Assembly: GCA_013397115.1 (NCBI GenBank)
Contig: VWZW01004385.1
Span: forward strand, 703,324-767,323
Source: Edolisoma coerulescens
Taxonomy: Eukaryota > Chordata > Aves > Passeriformes > Campephagidae
Reading direction: 5' to 3'
DNA: 64,000 bases
Numbering within the stretch: position 1 is the stretch's first letter; each line of letters opens with the position of its first letter. The notes below the pieces were generated by a model that ran no database searches, was not told where the DNA came from, and saw only the letters and a program-made list of their open reading frames with translations. Positions 48,222 to 60,699 of this stretch are shown here, piece after piece. The position numbers and the translations under genes are program-made.

Positions 48222-49620
48222 GCCCAAAGCCCCTAAAGGCATTTGGATGAAACCAGCAGCATTGCCCAGTCTCCTTCAGCAATTTCCAAGTCCCAGCTGA
48301 GCTCCACTGTGCTGCAGTAGCTCTGCATCCTCCTGCAGAGCTGCTGGTGTTTTACCAGGCCAAGGGGTACAGTGGACACAGAGGGACTCTCAAGGCCTTA
48401 GAAGTTGATTTATTATTTGTTTCAAGGTAAATGCTTTCAAACCCCCAGAAACTGAGAACTCACATGTTTGTGCACTATTTACCTACCTTCAGCCATAACC
48501 CAGGCTGCAACCAGGACAGAAATCAAAGCTAGCACGCTACATTTTGGATAAATTTGTATTTCTAAACCATGGTATCTTCCTATGCCAAGCACCCACAACA
48601 ACAAAACCTCTTCAGTGTCTTACAGGAAGGAGTAGCACCTTCTAAACCATTAGCACCCTTCTAGCTAGCACAACTACGATAAATCACTGGGAATGAAAGT
48701 ATGCACAGTGTTTTTCTCATTTGTGGCACTTCTATTTCCTTTAATGTATGCCTGATAAAATGTTTTCTAAGCATTGCCTTTAGTATGTGTTTATCCCAAA
48801 GGGACCATTCCAGGAGGACAAAAAAAATGCAGCACCCACTACTGCCAGGTTTGCCTTCAAAGTCATGAATACACACTTCATTCACTTGAATACATTTCCT
48901 TTTTATCTAATACATCCAGTGATGCTTCAGGCTTGTGCTTCACGGACGTGTCCTACCTTTCAGCGGAAACTCTGAAACAGAAGTTAAGTTAGCTAAGAAC
49001 AAAGTTACCCTCATGAAAATATTTGTCAGGAAAGCTCATGTTTCAACAAGATGAGTGTTTTATTTTTAGATATTCTTACTGTGAAAGACAACTTTTTGGG
49101 GAGTCAGTCCCTTTAGGTTGAGAGGTGCTAAGTGCCTTCCACTCTCAAGAAAGAAAAGGACACACTTAAACAGGGGAGCTCGGCTTGTGCAGCTGAAACA
49201 AACACTTTTCTTCCACCTGTGTCTTCATTAAAGGGGAAAAAATTGTGAGGTCAAAGAATACAAAGAATGCCACCAAACTTTCTGCTTTAACCATTTGCAA
49301 ATTAATGACAGAGCTCCTGCCTCAGACAGAGCAAACTCCTTCCTACCCCATCTCCAGTCACTGCTACATACGTGTCCCTGGCTAGGCAGCAGATTACAGT
49401 CCCCACTCCTTTAAAGAGCACCCTGATAATATGCAGGGCTAAAATGTCAGAAGCTATTAGAAACTCTCAGACACACAATATATCTCCATCCCCACGTTTT
49501 CCCCTTACACTGTGCAATAACAGACAACAGGCATGCAAACTGCTCAGCTGCAACTGTTCCAAGTCGAATAATTACAACTTGTCAGAAAGAATTAATTTTC
49601 CCATTTCTCATAAAGATGTG
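48052..49620. other. Unique non-coding DNA with AC microsatellite
   Basis: The microsatellite at 48185 is listed separately. A GC-richer patch at 48240-48380 carries no frame of note. The rest is AT-rich, and plus frames at 48774-48992 and 49372-49623 are motif-free. Confidence 0.6.
48185..48220. repeat. (AC)17 microsatellite
   Basis: About 17 uninterrupted AC units, the longest perfect dinucleotide array in the window and likely to be length-polymorphic. Confidence 0.97.
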
Positions 49621-49639
49621 TAAAAATTACCATGTTATT

Positions 49640-50040
49640 ATACACTGACACTCTCTGGAGGCAGACACAAAATTTAATTTTGAATTCTTTCCGCATATTA
49701 AATTAAATCCATAAATAAGAGTTTAGGCATTCACTCGGAAGCATATGTTCATTGGGAGCGAAAGCCAACACGAGCCTGGCTGTAATGGTTGTTGTAATGT
49801 TTTAATAGCTCGCTTCTTCTAAGCACCAATAAATTTACATGATCATAACAGTCGTGGGCATACAAGAAGCCCATTACTGTCTGGGCACAGGCAGCAGCGT
49901 TAACAGGATGGAAAAATGGAAGCGGGGGGGAGAACCCTTAAATAAAATTAGGCAACTGCACTTGTCAGCTGCTCCATGATTGAATTTTTAATATTGTGGT
50001 CAATTGGTCAAAACAAATAATGGGATAAAATATTTTAATG
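49640..50040. promoter_or_regulatory. Candidate conserved non-coding block
   Basis: About eight CpG are retained between 49690 and 49925 (TTCCGCAT, CTCGGAAG, GAGCGAAAG, CACGAGCC, GCTCGCTTC, GTCGTGGG, CAGCGTT, AGCGGGG) amid AT-rich homeodomain-like words (AATTTAATTTTG, ATTAAATTAAATCC, TGTTTTAATAGCTCGC). No simple repeat other than a G7 near 49924. This mix of AT-rich cores with undecayed CpG is typical of deeply conserved vertebrate elements; unverified. Confidence 0.35.
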
Positions 50041-52347
50041 TATTTAAAACCTGCTTCTGTGGTTAACAGAGTTTATCTATCTCTTTCTGTGCACAGCTTC
50101 AGACTTGTCAGGCTGCATTTCCGTCCTGTGAGTGCACTGACAGGAGGAAGGCTCATCCTGGCATCATCTCCCCAGCTTCTGCTGGCCAGCAGGGCTGGGT
50201 CTGGGGCTGCAAAGGGCCTGGGTACAGCCACACCACTTCCCAGCACCAAACTGTGTGGCCCCAAATGCCTTGCAGCTGATGCCAGTGGATTTTGAAATAA
50301 AAATCATGGAGAGGGTGGATGGCAGTTGATCCCACACCCTTTGGGATGCCGGGCAGAGCCCAGCAGCCCTGAAGATTAGTGAAGAAGCAATCCACAGATC
50401 ACCATCTCCTTTCATCTTACCAAGACAATCCCTGTGTAAGCATGCCAACATCCCAGACTTTAGTGCAGGCTTCATCCACACAAACCCAACCTACATATGT
50501 GCTCCCTCAGCCAAGTCTGGAGTTGCCCTGCTTGCCTGCACTTGTGTATCTTCCTCATGCTCCCTTCCTTTTTGAATTTCCAATTATTTGTCATTTAGAT
50601 ACATTCATAAGTGAAGCTGAGTTTTCCAACAGGGAATTTAAATGTGATATAAAGGTTAGCTGTAAAGATGGGCTCCTGAAACTGGTTTTTAAATGTGGGC
50701 AATGAAAGATAACAGCTAACCTTATGCTCTGCTCAAATTAAGCTACCACACACAGTCTCTGCCTTTCTTACACTTACAGTCAGATGGTTCTTTGAAAACT
50801 TAATTATTTTTAAGAAAAAATCCCAGTTATCTCCAAACCTCTGCTCACCACCACCGAAACTGGGAACATATGTATGTGTAGTGTGTGTGTACAGTAGTGT
50901 GTGCACAGCCACACACCACCAGGGAGTGACTCACACTGTGGGGTGAAAGGCAAGCCAGCTCCTCCAAAAACCTGTGTGTATTACACGTCTTCACATTTTC
51001 TTTCCAACCAGGACAGACAATACACATAGAAGTCAGTATTATCTCTACAATCACACATTCATTCAAAGTAAGTTTTTTAGTTCCTTACAGGCAGCAAATA
51101 CACAGCCACGGATAGCCAAGCATTTTTCATCTGCAATCATACAGCATTCTGAGAACAGTACTGAAAACCCATCTCCCACTGAAGTCAACGGAAGAGTAGC
51201 TACTGTGGGAGTTGGACAGGTTCCTAAACTCTCATTTATCTGCCCAAGACTTCACTGATTCCTAAACACTCAGCCCAGAATATTCAAGTTTATGCAACTC
51301 TCCTGGGGACATGCCGGCCCTGACCTGCAGCACCAGACCTGGCTGCCACGGCAGGGACGCAACACAAGCACCAGCACTGGCATCTGGATCAGGCAAGAAG
51401 AGGCCAGCAGCCAGCAAAACACAGGCATCCTTCTTCAGTAACATCACTCACTTTTAATTCTCAGAGAGAGTGAATCCAGCTGAGGTCAACTATGAGCAAA
51501 AAAAGTATTGTGCTTTGAAATCTGCTGGGTGATGTACAGCACACAACACAAATTGGGGTTGTCAGTCTAATTTCCAGGAGATATCACCATAAATACTGTC
51601 CCAGGCAGACAGCTACAGGTGATGCTCACACTATCAGTGTGCTGCCTGGCTTGCAGCTGCTCCCAGTGCTCAAATTTGCCAGAATTTCACTGCCCCAAGT
51701 TGAGCCTTTAATAAGCGGAGATTATGGGATGGAGCAAAAGAGAGCCCAGCAGCAGTAAAGCTGTTGTGGAAAGGTTTAAAAAAGTTTACAAGTATGCAGA
51801 GATAGCTTTGTACAGACTCCTCAGAGGTACAGATGATTCAGAAAATGAGTATGACAACAAAACTAGAATATAGCTCTTTGAAGCTGAGGAAATGTGGAGT
51901 GTTGCATTTTTGACATTGTATTTTCAGTGCATTGGCCGCAAGACCAAATTCCGAAACCAAAACTTGACAGATTTTGAGAAAGTATCTTTCAGTAGTGTGG
52001 CAGCACTAGTTTCAAAAACCCACGAGGCACCAGTATTTCACTTTTCACTAACAAATCTCATTCTTACTCAGAGGTGAAGAGACTGAAATCCTTCTCACCC
52101 ACTGTGTAGCGGCTTCTCTGAAATGAATTGGCAACCTCAGCCTAGATCCTAGTGGGCAAAAAAAAAACCACCCCACAAGCTAAAACCCCCTAAAGCACTT
52201 GGTATTAATTGGCCATCCTTGCTGGTGGTCTCAGGACTGAGGCCGTGGGCATGGAAAATGAACAAGCTCCTGACCTTCTTCTGATCCTCTCCATGAGGGC
52301 TGAGACAATGACTGGGCTATGCACTGCCATTTCCTATTTAATTAAAT

Positions 52348-52395
52348 GGCTAAATGGAAGATTTCCTCTGTGGCTAAATGGGAGGTTCCTTTTTC
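52348..52395. repeat. 24-bp tandem duplication (two copies)
   Basis: GGCTAAATGGAAGATTTCCT at 52348 recurs as GGCTAAATGGGAGGTTCCTT at 52372, a 24-base period with a few mismatches. The plus-strand translation shows it as WLNGRFPL / WLNGRFLF. Confidence 0.85.
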
Positions 52396-52972
52396 CAGTG
52401 CTGCTCTCAGTCTACTAACTTGCAGTCGTTTGGGTTGACTGTAACATTTAAGGGAAATAATTCCCCCCCTTCAGTTTCCCTAGAACAAAGGAAAGAATAC
52501 TGCACCAGAACTGCAGCTCAGTTTATGGAGAGACAGATTTATATGTGTGTGTTTCTATTTGCATCATTCTTTTCTTTCTAAAGGGACAACCCATGTCATT
52601 ATTCCCTTTCAAAAATAAGACACGTTTACGTCTAATCCCACTGTAGAGAGAACTTCTCAAATGTGAGAGTGAGTTGCTTCCATGTTAAGATGTGCAAACT
52701 TCAGCTACCTGACGGTGATGATATATGCACATTATATAATACATATATGTGGAAAACAGCCTTGATGTGACAGCTGAGTCCTGAGGCATCGTAGTAGTCA
52801 CTGCGTTTGAAAGACAGCTTCTCTACCAAACCACTCAAACAGTAAAATGAACACAATATACTCTCCAGCTAGAACTATGCCCTTAAGCTTCAGTTGGAAG
52901 AGGAAAAGAAAACTTCTCATTGAAGTCTATTTTAATTAGGGCTGCAGAGAACCAGTTTGAATGAAAGCCTGC

Positions 52973-53023
52973 CTTCTTTTTTTTCCCCTTTTTCTTTCCT
53001 CCCTTTTTTTTTTTTTCTTTTTG
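52973..53023. repeat. Long pyrimidine-only tract
   Basis: About 50 bases of pure C/T, including T13, interrupted by CCCC and CCTCCC. It could form triplex DNA and is a slippage hotspot. On the minus strand it reads as a lysine/glycine-rich artefact frame (52883-53152). Confidence 0.9.
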
Positions 53024-53439
53024 AAACCCAAGGTAGAGTTTAAAAAATTCTTGGGTAGAGTGAAAACCAAAAGAAAAGCTGAAGTAAACTTGCATTTGAA
53101 CGTCCTTTAGCTGAAGAAATTCCTCGTAAAAACTTGGATTTAGGGATGACAAAGAAAGGATGGGTTCTTATATTCAGTCTGCTTCTCCCATATGATCTGC
53201 AGACTGGCTCTGTCATAAAAGCTAGAAAACACTAAACAAGTTATACAGCATTTGCTTAACTGACAAAATATTCACTGATTATTACTGCCATTAGCCTGTT
53301 CTTTTTGATTTCCCTATGTATTTGTTTCTCAGCTATTTGGATGTTTAGTATCCTGACATGATGTGTCTCCAAAGCTTTGTCAGATGCTATCTTTCTAGAT
53401 TAAATACATACAGAAGGATATGCTTTATATTTGCTTGTG

Positions 53440-53720
53440 ACAACTGCCTTGCTTAACCGCGGACTTCCAGGAAGGTCACACAACCTGCATCCATCTGTGC
53501 AAGCGATAACAGCTCGGTGGTACCTGACTGGCTCCACTCGTGCTAGATTTAATAATTATGAAGAGTTTGGATCGCAGCACAAATAGCTGGAAAGTAGATG
53601 CTTCATACATGGCACGCATCCACCTGCCAGCACTCGTGGTTGTCTGGAATACCCTTAAATGTTTCAAGCAAAAGGGCTTTTCCTATTTCCCTGACTGCCT
53701 GAGGTATTAACTTACCTCAT
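53440..53720. promoter_or_regulatory. Candidate conserved non-coding block
   Basis: Seven or more CpG in 190 bases (ACCGCGGAC, AAGCGATAAC, GCTCGGTGG, CACTCGTGC, GATCGCAGC, GGCACGCATCC, CACTCGTGG) with an E-box CACCTG at 53621-53626, TAATAATTATG homeodomain cores and no simple repeats. CpG density here is well above the local background. Interpretation as an enhancer-like element is inference. Confidence 0.35.
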
Positions 53721-54734
53721 CTGTCTCGGGGTCATGTGCTGTCATTTTAAAGACAGGGACCTAGGCTCAAAGATTTTGAGCTCATTTCTGGGCAAGGGGA
53801 ACACAAAGCCTGTTTAAGCAGATGCAAAAATTATTTTGAAACAACAATGCAGCAGAATTCAGTCAGAAGGCGAAAGAAGAGAGCTGCAGTACCAATCCAG
53901 CACAGGCATAAGGAAACTGTAATCATATCTAATTAGAGTTAAAATAATGTTTCCCTTTGAAATGTTTAATTAGCTCTGTTTTATTACATAAACATTCTTG
54001 ATGCAGAGCATACTGAGCTAGAAGAGTCTGATGAGTTAAACAGTGCAAAGTGCTCAGGCGCCCAGTGAGGGGCAAAACCTGACAAGGAGTGGCTGTTGTT
54101 ACCAGATGTCTGGACCATCAGTGGAGCCATGATGCTTGCTGCAAACAGCAGGCTATCATTTCAACCTTTGTTGCCTCTACTGAAGCCTCCCATCGTGCTT
54201 TCAATTTAACAGCATCACAAGGAGACAAAGAAATTTCTTACAATATGCCTTTCAGTTCAGAGACAAATCCCATTTAAACTTGTTCAACCTCTCATAACGT
54301 ATTAGTTATTGTTGCTAGTCTGCATGTCCGCTGGCTACACACNACCAGATTTACTGGCAAACTTACAGCATGCTTGTCACAAGCTTGCAGCAAATTTAAT
54401 TAACCTTATTACAAATATGGTTTTCTTGAAGATTACATCACAATCTGGTTTCACATCGCCTGCTGCTGATTCAACATATTCTGTGCTTTGGAGAATATGT
54501 TCATTTTCTGAAAAAGGTCAAAATGTTAAAATAGCTAAAACTTCACTACTTCTTCTGAGTTCCTGTTCAGACCTTGTGGTGTACCAACACTTTGTCTTAT
54601 GAGCAGCGTTGTTCTCTTGCCGTGTGCCAGTTGTAGATGGGTTTACTTCACAGCACAGTTTACATCCCTTTAACAACAGGGATAGCCAAATGATGGAAAA
54701 TTTGTTGCTAGTTTAACCCCTCATTAGCACACTA

Positions 54735-54761
54735 ATTCTTAGGGACAAAATCCCTAAGAAT
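54735..54761. other. Perfect 11-bp hairpin, 5-base loop
   Basis: ATTCTTAGGGA (54735-54745) and TCCCTAAGAAT (54751-54761) are exact reverse complements around CAAAA. Shape is that of a strong small stem-loop. No U-tract or histone stem-loop consensus follows, so no known function is assigned. Confidence 0.9.
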
Positions 54762-54979
54762 GCCTAACTTGAATGAGCTTTGCCCAGCAAGTGAGAAATA
54801 AGTAACATTTACTTGCGTAATTTGGAATTTCGGCTGCATTAGGACTGGGTTAAGGTATTACTTCTGCTCAGGAACACTGACAGTGAGAATGCATTAATTG
54901 GCTAAGATTAGAAAAATAAATAAATAACTTTTTAATTCAGTACTAATTTTTAAACCCTGAAATATTTCACTAAAGGATT

Positions 54980-55004
54980 TTTAGGTCTCTGAGAGAGACC
55001 TAAA
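54980..55004. other. Perfect 11-bp hairpin, 3-base loop
   Basis: TTTAGGTCTCT (54980-54990) and AGAGACCTAAA (54994-55004) are exact reverse complements around GAG. Its arms differ from those of the hairpin 230 bases upstream, so the two are not copies of one element. Confidence 0.9.
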
Positions 55005-56179
55005 TCTGTAACAAGAAATTCCCTGTGACAGAAATCTTATGCCAGCATTCTTTATGAGCATACTTCAAACTTTAAGGAGCTGAATAAACATATCTTGATT
55101 GCTTCCTTGAACTATACCTGAATTTGGAACCTTTACTCTTTACAGAGACTGAGTTAGTCTCCTTGAAAGTGTGTGCTCTCTCCTAAAACTCTGGGAGAAA
55201 GATTTTTTTACATGTTTAATTTTTTCATTTAATGTCTAGAAGAGGAATGCCCTTGTCTGTATTCATGTAATAATAAAGCAAGACTTCACAGGCTGATATT
55301 CTCTTATGGCGTGGGAGGAAGCAGAGGAAAAAAGTCACAACATCTGTACTAAAATCCTCTTTAATAAAGCATAAAGAGAGAAGGGAGTGTAAAACAAAGA
55401 CACCTTTGCCAATCGCTAACTCTGTAATTCTATTAGCACACAGGTGTTATCAAATCAGTGAGCAGTGGATGCAGGAAAGATTATGCAGAAAAAAACCCAA
55501 AGCAAACATTAGCACAATAGCAGGGATCTAAAACCTTGGCATATTCCATATTGTTATGGCTCCCACACACCACACAGATAAGGTGGTTGACCAACACAGT
55601 ACAAGTGCATCAAACACGTTCCTTGGAAAGCAGCTGTGCTCTGGAGGAGATAATCTGCAACAGCAGAATTAGTACTAGAGTCTAAACACGTGATTATAGT
55701 ATAGCAGCTTTTGTAGGATATCCAAGTGCCAACTCCTCATGAGTAGGAATACTTTTTGCCTTTACACCTATGTGTACATCACATATATTCGGTATTATCT
55801 AACTTCCATATGCTTAAACCAAGACGTCTGAAAAGTCAAGTGAGAACACTTGTCCAAGAAAGACAAAAAGAGTCTGCCTATCTTTTTTTCCACCCAGCAA
55901 GAGAAACAAAACAAAACAAGCAAAACTCTCCATCTCGTTCCAATAACCAAAACCCTCCACACTGTTCTGCTAAACCCAATTAATCTATAGGTTATTTCAG
56001 CACTGCCACACATGGAGGTTGTGCATTATTTCATTGATTCACTTTACAACCACACAATACAAATATTAAATCATTTAAACCAGAATAAGGTCTGTGATTC
56101 TCTCAGAAATGTATTTACCATTAGGGACATACTTTGAAACTTTCTGCAAAACATCCAAAGAACAAATTAGGAAATGGAT

Positions 56180-56985
56180 AATCCAAGTAAGGAAGATGTT
56201 CTGCTGAGCCTGTTACTCAAGAAGCATCAAGAAGTGGTGACGGATGTGAAAGTCAAGGGGAACCTCAGCCACAGTAAATATGACAGGATGAACATTCAGG
56301 ATTTTAAGGTTCTGAAAGGAGTGAGGAAGACAGAGCACAACCACTGCTTGGACCCCAGGAGAGCAGATTTCAGATCATTCTGGGATTTACTTTTCAGGAT
56401 CCTAGGGAGACTTCCCTGGAAGGGAAAGGGGCTCAAGAAGAGCTGCTTGATTTCCAAACCTCAACCTCCTCAAAAGAAGAAGTAATCTATCCCTACGTGT
56501 AGAATGTCAAGCAAGGGTGGCAGAAGGCCAGCATGGCTGACAGAGAACTCCTTAGCTAGTTGAAATGCAACACAAAGTCTATAGACAATGGAAGAAGGTA
56601 CAAAGAACAAATTGAGATGCTGTCCAAGCACACAGGGAGTTAGAAATGTAAGAGTTCAGCTGGAGATGGAACTAGAAAAGGAAGTGAAAGCTGCAAGAAG
56701 AGCTTCTCTAAATACCTTAGAGTGAATAGACAAAGCCAGAACTTTCTCAGAGACACACAGCAATAGGACAGAAGGCAATGGAAATGTCAGTTGAGTATAC
56801 AATTTTTTACCATGAGGATGGTCACCTCTGCCAGCACGTGAGCTGGGAGGTTGCGGAGTCTCCACCCTTGCGAACGTTCAAAAGGCAACTGAACATTCTG
56901 ATGCAGGAGCTCAGACAAATCCCTCCAGAGCTCCATTCCAACCTAAACTATTCTGTAATTCTACAATTGCATGAAATCAGATTGG
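56180..56985 (+). mobile_element. Internally deleted CR1 LINE (endonuclease end joined to 3' tail)
   Basis: Plus-strand CR1 in which the reverse transcriptase core is missing. 56180-56485 is an open frame whose text VVTDVKVKGNLSHS, then FKVLKGVRK and DPRRADFRSFWDLLFRILGRLPW, aligns with the end of the CR1 endonuclease ('VGDVKVGGSLGCSDHEMVEF' and 'LDFRRADFGLFRDLLGRIPW'); the SDH catalytic triplet is replaced by SKY. 56486-56735 matches the following linker (ACAGAGAACTCC, TGGAAGAAGG, AGAGTTCAGCTGGA, AAGAAGAGCTTCT). At about 56735-56745 it jumps to the 3' UTR (CAGCAATAGGACAGAAGGCA, then GAGGTTGCGGAGTCTCC at about 56847) and ends with CATTCCAACCTAAACTATTC, TGTAATTCTAC at 56935-56965. The frame is disabled. 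Whether the internal loss happened before or after insertion is not visible. Confidence 0.88.
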
Positions 56986-59900
56986 TCTTCCACCACTTAA
57001 AGTCAACACCACTTAAAAAAATATTCCATAATTAACTGAATTGGTTTTGGTCCTTTGTGCAGTCTGTAATAGTTACAACACTGAGTGCTTTACTTGGCAT
57101 ATTTTTGCTTCTATTTCTAACAAGTGTTAGTCTGATTTACTCATATCCTATGTGCCTTACACTGGTGCTGTACACCAAATACCCCATTCAAAATAGGGTA
57201 ACATAAACCTGTATACCATCCCAGCACTTTAAACTAATTTACTGTTGCTTGCTTTCACCCATGTGTTGGCCACGTAGGTTATAAACCAGCAATCTTTCTT
57301 TAGGAGTCTGTGCCTAGAAATTGGCAGCTCACCAAAGCTCTCCCTGCCCCCTACTTCTAACATGCTTCTTTTTCCCAAAGCCCTTCAACATCACAGGAGT
57401 GAATCCTGCTTTTTGCAAGCATTAAATCCTGTTTAGATATATGGATGATTTTGAGAAGAATATTTGCTGGACTGAGTGCTTCTGGCTATCACCTTCATGG
57501 TCCCTGCAAATCCACAAAGCTTTATGTCAATGGGATAGGAAGGTTTCTGGAAACTTGTCAGCACGTGGGAATTCACTACAGTAATTTTGCTTCCTTCATA
57601 CGACTTTGAGCTCTTCTTACTCCTCACAACTTTCCAGGCAGTCTGACAGAAGGGAGTTGAAACAAACAGAATAAATTCACTGAAGGAGACAATCACTGCC
57701 CATACATTTGGGGTTCCCCCACTTTTTTGGGTGATGTGTGACCAGTGTGCAGGAAGGGACATGAAGCGGAGCTTTTTCTCTCTAACAATTGTATACAAAC
57801 ATTTGGAGTACTGTAGAATAAAAGGTGCCCTATATAAAGGCTTGATATTACTATACAAACAGTAACATCACTCCAAAATAAATACTTCAAGATATATCAC
57901 ATTTCTGCACTCTCATTTCTTGGAACACACCGGAGACCTTTAGGTGATTTGCCTACTACTACTGTTACCAAAAATCCTAAGAGAAAAGAGAAGCCCACTA
58001 CTGATTGCATATGAAACAGCAACCCCTGAAAGTTTATAGCGGCCAGCTCTCTTATCGCAATCCTCTATGGACAAAGCGCCTGTTTTTTGCTGGCAACAAA
58101 TTAAAAAAAAAAAAAGAAATTCTCTTTTTCAGTAGGTCCACGCATTATTACAGTACATAAGAGACATGCACACAATTTTTCTCAAAATTCTCAAATTTAG
58201 CTGAGCAGGGAAGTGCTTCCCCCTTCTTCAAAAAAACCTGTGCAATTACAAACTCCTGTCCAGTTCAGGAAAACACCAACACCATTAAAAGTACAACAGA
58301 CACAAGCAACCAGATTAACCAACTGCCCTGGCAGCAGCAGCTAGAGAACTCACTTTGAACCTAACAGAACCTTTAACTTTGTACCATAATGGATTCAGAG
58401 GAAGGCCTTTAGTCATCTCACACACGGGGAGCATGCGCTGGGTCTCTTGGTCCCTTCTACTACAGCCAGCCAGCCAAACAAATGAGAGGTAAAGGCTTTC
58501 ATCTGGTACGAAGGAAAACACAAAGCACTTCTAAAGTTTGAATCAGGTAGGGCAAGAATTTAGCTAGATCAGTAAAGCCACAGTGAGTTCTCAGAGGATT
58601 AGAATAACTTACAGATTTTCTCATCTGGTTTTGAGGAGAAAAGAGAACCTGGAGATAAGAAACTTTTCTCCACAGAAGTTTCATTGGACTTGACATATTC
58701 CAACAGGAACGTATGGTTTCACTTGAAAAATTCCAGAGGAAAATAAGTTTTATAGATGAAAAAACCCAACCTGTGACCACTGCTAAACTTTAACCTTAAC
58801 TTGTGGTAGATAATGATTATATCTGCACTGACACACAGGATAAAGTGGAAGTGAACATTTTTAGGGAGTGTGCCAGTAGGCTTTCATAACTTCCCAACCG
58901 TGAGCTGAAATGAAGATGGAGAAGAGATGAATTGGAATTTTCAGTGAGTGTACATGGCAAATTCCAGAAGTATTATTAAAATTTATGATTGTGGACTAGA
59001 AACAGGAAACCTAAGATGAAGCACTCTCTAGTTAAATGTCTCAGTTCATATAAAAAGAGGAAAAAAACGAGTCAGGAGATCACACACAAAGAGGGAATCT
59101 TATGACAGTGGTCAGGTAGGAAATTTTCTGCCCCAAACTCAACGATCTAAATGAACACATGGAGAAAAACTGATTTGCACCACTCACTGATGGCTTCAAG
59201 AATGATGCATTTAATAACAGCTCCTCTATCCTAAGTCAATAGATTGGAAATGCTCCCACAAACCATCAGGGTGAGATTCTAGATTAAATGTTCACTAATT
59301 TCTTTTGTGTGTAGCATAAACATGCAGTGCTCCCACAGCAATCTGAACAGTGCCAATGCTCCTGGAATTTCTGGTAATTCAAGCAAAAAGGAAACACAAA
59401 AATCTTGGCCACTGCTCTCCCATTTGGTCCCCTCACAAGCCAGGCAGTGCCAGACCCCAGCATTCTTTGAACAAGGCACTCTGATAAAAAGTGAGACAGA
59501 TTTGTTACTCCAGTATCTATTAGTACACTAAAAGGAGAACTCAGGAGAAGCACATCACCATCCAGGTATATTCAGTAAGTTTTCCAGCTAATGGAAATAA
59601 ACAAAAGCGATTGGACGGCTGCAAAGAATTGCTTCAGTGACATATGTTGCACATAAAAACTAAAGGCTGAATGTGAAGATAGCAGCAGCAAGTTAATGAT
59701 GAGAATTGCAAAGCCAACATCTCAGAAACTAGGAAACACTGTTTTCTGTGCAACTGCATTTTCTAGAGCATGGAGGGTGCATATCTAGTCCAGGAACAAG
59801 TGGAAACTGCAAACAGTTTGTGTAATTGTAGCTGCTACCTGGGAATGACACGGCTGAAATTTGGTTAACTACTCAAACTAAGAGTGAAAGGGCTGATGAC

Positions 59901-60699
59901 CCATTGCCCTAGGAGACTGAGGAGATAAAAAAATATCAGTATTGTGCCTCATGTGAGGCTTGAGCAAGACTTGTAAGAGTGGATGTAGTCAAGGTTGGTC
60001 TGCAAAAATCTGGGAAACTCTAATGAACATTTGAAAATAGGGTTTAAAATAAATTATATGCTCATAGGAATAGAAGAGGGAACATTTTTGACACAGAAGT
60101 TACATGCCCACTCAAAGACCCACTACTATTACATTTCAAGTTACTGCTTCAAAAGGTAAGGATGACAATTATCCAAAGAAATAAAAACTTTTCAAAGTTA
60201 AACACAGACAAATTAGTAATTTTTCTGTACTCCTCCAGGATGTCTGGGATGAACTTTTCGAAAGAAAAAAAAAAACCAAAAAATTTGAGGTAGAGAGGAA
60301 ACAGTTTTGCGCAAATTTATAAACTTCCAATCAGAGCTTTGCAATATGAACAGTTCAATAAATAACACTTTTTAAAAATCAGATGAAGAGGCACTTTACC
60401 CATCTTTAGATAAAAAAAAATCTTTTTACCTCTTTCTTCATTTCCATTAGTGATTCCATCAAAAAAGCTGATCCAAATTTTCTCTAAAACTTTGATAATT
60501 TTATTTTGACATTTAAACAAGAAAACTATCCCTCTAACAAAGACTTTAATTTTTTATTTTCTTCTCTTCTCTGTTTTCACAAGAGTAGCAAAACGATTCA
60601 AATACAATGAAAAATGTTATACATATGTAAACGGATACTGTTCTCTAAAAGCTGTTTTGTCAGGAGAATTCAATAGCTCCAAGGGAAAGGCTCTCATCT
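56986..60699. other. Unique non-coding DNA
   Basis: The minus frame 57433-57858 is open for about 140 codons but only reaches an ATG well inside, and it has no motif. 57990-58080 retains CpG (TATAGCGGCC, TTATCGCAATCC, AAAGCGCC) and may be a small conserved piece. An A13 tract lies near 58105. The rest is AT-rich and stop-dense. Confidence 0.55.

Larger units (their letters stand above)
50041..53439. other. Unique non-coding DNA, GC-richer at 50090-50360
   Basis: 50090-50360 is GC-richer, and several frames are open on both strands at once (for example 50038-50295 plus, 50164-50481 minus). Such mutual openness is usual for GC-rich, stop-poor DNA and no motif is present. A 24-bp tandem duplication (52348) and a pyrimidine tract (52973) are listed separately. 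The minus frame 51262-51447 begins with a hydrophobic stretch resembling a signal peptide but has no supporting context. Confidence 0.55.
53721..56179. other. Unique non-coding DNA; one ambiguous base at 54343
   Basis: No gene recognised. Contains the two perfect hairpins at 54735 and 54980. The single N at 54343 falls in a plus frame (54309-54602) that has no motif. Confidence 0.6.

Noticed and set aside
50905..50930. CTCF site at CACCACCAGGGAGTG
   Set aside because: Matches part of the core only and lies in a GT/CA-rich low-complexity patch.
51262..51447. Minus frame starting with a signal-peptide-like segment
   Set aside because: Hydrophobic start in a GC-rich 180-base patch, with no homologous body, no splice context and only 61 codons.
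57433..57858. About 141-codon minus-strand open frame
   Set aside because: Its 5' end is not an ATG in the eukaryotic sense and the first ATG lies well inside; no motif, and no splice signals that convince.
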